Shown here: piece after piece, positions 5,589 to 6,427 of the stretch
Layout: each line of letters opens with the position of its first letter
How positions within the stretch are numbered: the first letter of the stretch is position 1
Assembly (NCBI GenBank): GCA_003501365.1
Contig: DNPP01000119.1
Span: 1-6,427 of the forward strand
Length of the DNA stretch: 6,427 bases
Origin: Bacillota bacterium
GTDB lineage: Bacteria; Bacillota; UBA4882; UBA8346
Direction: 5' to 3'
Made by a program: the position numbers and the translations under genes
The notes under the pieces: model-generated
Seen by the model: the letters and a program-made list of their open reading frames with translations, nothing else
Database searches by the model: none
Told to the model about the DNA's origin: nothing

Positions 5589-6427
5589 TTGTTTCAACTT
5601 TTTACCAGGTCACTGTTAACAGTCTTTATTTTAGGGAGCATATTTATATTTTCCATTCAACCGGCTGAAGCAGTTGATGATGGAAGCGGGTGGGAAATCA
5701 GTACCGGCTATGATTATTTCCATATTAGGGAGGACTTGCCGGCGGTTTTTAAAGACCATAAATTAGTTAATTTGGCTCTTGACTATACAATGGGTAATGA
5801 TAATGGCCAATTTTCATTTGGCCTGGCCGCTAAAGATGATGGGGCTCAACTCCAAACAGACCTTAAAGAACTGCTCTGGAGTGGTCGAGTGGATAAGCTA
5901 TTATATGAAATCGGGAAAACTAAATGGGTATGGGGCAGGGGATTAAGCTTTAGCCCGATCTGCCCTTTGGATATGGATACCTATTATTGGGGCGGACAGG
6001 GTTCATTTATCAATAATAACCGAAGTCTGACAATTGGTGCCGCATGGGATAAAGATCCTTATAATAGTGACACTTCCGATATGCCGCTCTCCACAGGCCA
6101 TGTTTCTACCAATGAATACACCGGATGGTTCAGGTCCGGCTGGGTATTTGAGACCAGCGATCTTACGACGGCCATCTCTTATCAATCGGTTCTAAATCAC
6201 TGGAATTTCGGGCTTGACTTTTCCCGGGATTTACAGAACGGTTTTGAATTCCATGGTGGTGTAAATATACAGAATTCTGATTCGGTTACTCAGTATCTAT
6301 TGGGTGGCGAATACAGCGGTCACTATCTGTATATCTTGGAGGGTTATCATCAGACGGATGACATTTTAATCTTTGCCTTCAGCAATTCTGCGGCGATGTT
6401 GGGCAATTGGCAGTGGGAATTTCGGGA
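5589..6427 (+). CDS. Outer-membrane beta-barrel protein, N-terminal part (3' end outside window)
   Basis: The first 279 codons of an open frame run to the window edge. The signal peptide is clear: MFQLFTRSLL, a hydrophobic core to residue 23, and cleavage after AEA (26-28). The mature part is a succession of amphipathic strands with short polar turns, rich in Gly, Tyr and Trp, ordered like a porin-type barrel (GWEISTGYDYFHI, KLVNLALDYTMG, QFSFGLAAK, NHWNFGLDFSRDL, FEFHGGVNIQNS). The segment LLYEIGKTKWVWGRGLSFSP (104-123) follows the pattern of strands in DUF1302-type and related outer-membrane proteins (GKQ-x-V-x-WG-x-G-x-x-x-P). It lies 40 bases after the LolA-like gene in the same operon and is the probable outer-membrane partner of the system. 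The exact family cannot be fixed without the C-terminus. Confidence 0.8.
   Translation, partial: MFQLFTRSLLTVFILGSIFIFSIQPAEAVDDGSGWEISTGYDYFHIREDLPAVFKDHKLVNLALDYTMGNDNGQFSFGLAAKDDGAQLQTDLKELLWSGRVDKLLYEIGKTKWVWGRGLSFSPICPLDMDTYYWGGQGSFINNNRSLTIGAAWDKDPYNSDTSDMPLSTGHVSTNEYTGWFRSGWVFETSDLTTAISYQSVLNHWNFGLDFSRDLQNGFEFHGGVNIQNSDSVTQYLLGGEYSGHYLYILEGYHQTDDILIFAFSNSAAMLGNWQWEFR

Noticed and set aside
5548..5619. ATG 5548 as a small gene or as start of the last barrel protein
   Set aside because: It is in a different frame from the barrel gene and ends at a stop after 23 codons; no ribosome site precedes it.
1..6427. CRISPR array, insertion sequence, tRNA or rRNA
   Set aside because: I saw no regularly spaced repeats, no transposase frame or terminal inverted repeats, and no structural RNA signatures.

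Overview
The window reads like a chromosomal segment of a diderm (two-membrane) member of the Firmicutes, with moderate GC judged by eye. Two signals point that way. The left edge carries the C-terminal end of MurT, the Mur-ligase-like subunit of the lipid II amidating enzyme, found mainly in Firmicutes and Actinobacteria. Elsewhere there are two signal-peptide proteins with outer-membrane beta-barrel character and a LolA-like periplasmic carrier, which make sense only with an outer membrane. Strong AGGAGG-type ribosome binding sites and frequent GTG/TTG starts fit the same picture. Lineages such as Limnochordia, Halanaerobiales or Negativicutes are candidates, but the window alone does not decide.

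Layout. Bases 1-384 (+) are the 3' end of murT. Eleven bases later, and probably co-transcribed, comes a membrane-bound diguanylate cyclase (396-1946, +) with about six transmembrane segments, a GAF domain, and a GGDEF domain with intact catalytic (GGEEF) and product-inhibition (RxxD) sites. A small secreted barrel-like protein is encoded convergently (1949-2470, -), its stop codon only two bases from that of the cyclase. Bases 2471-2881 hold no intact gene. They contain a promoter-like sequence with a palindrome in its spacer, a good rho-independent terminator, and the decayed remnant of a tetratricopeptide-repeat (TPR) gene with an in-frame stop.

From 2882 to the right edge runs a tight four-gene operon on the + strand: an ABC ATPase of the MacB/LolD type (2882-3601), its FtsX-type permease (3567-4766, overlapping by 35 bases), a LolA-like exported protein (4787-5548), and the first 279 codons of an outer-membrane beta-barrel protein (5589 to the end). 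The last gene is cut by the window edge.

How the parts fit. The operon contains an energised inner-membrane extractor, a periplasmic carrier fold and an outer-membrane acceptor or channel. The inferred job is moving a lipid, lipoprotein or other hydrophobic cargo from the inner membrane to the outer membrane. This trio is the most interesting content of the window. The murT-cyclase pair suggests, less strongly, a link between cell-wall amidation and c-di-GMP signalling.
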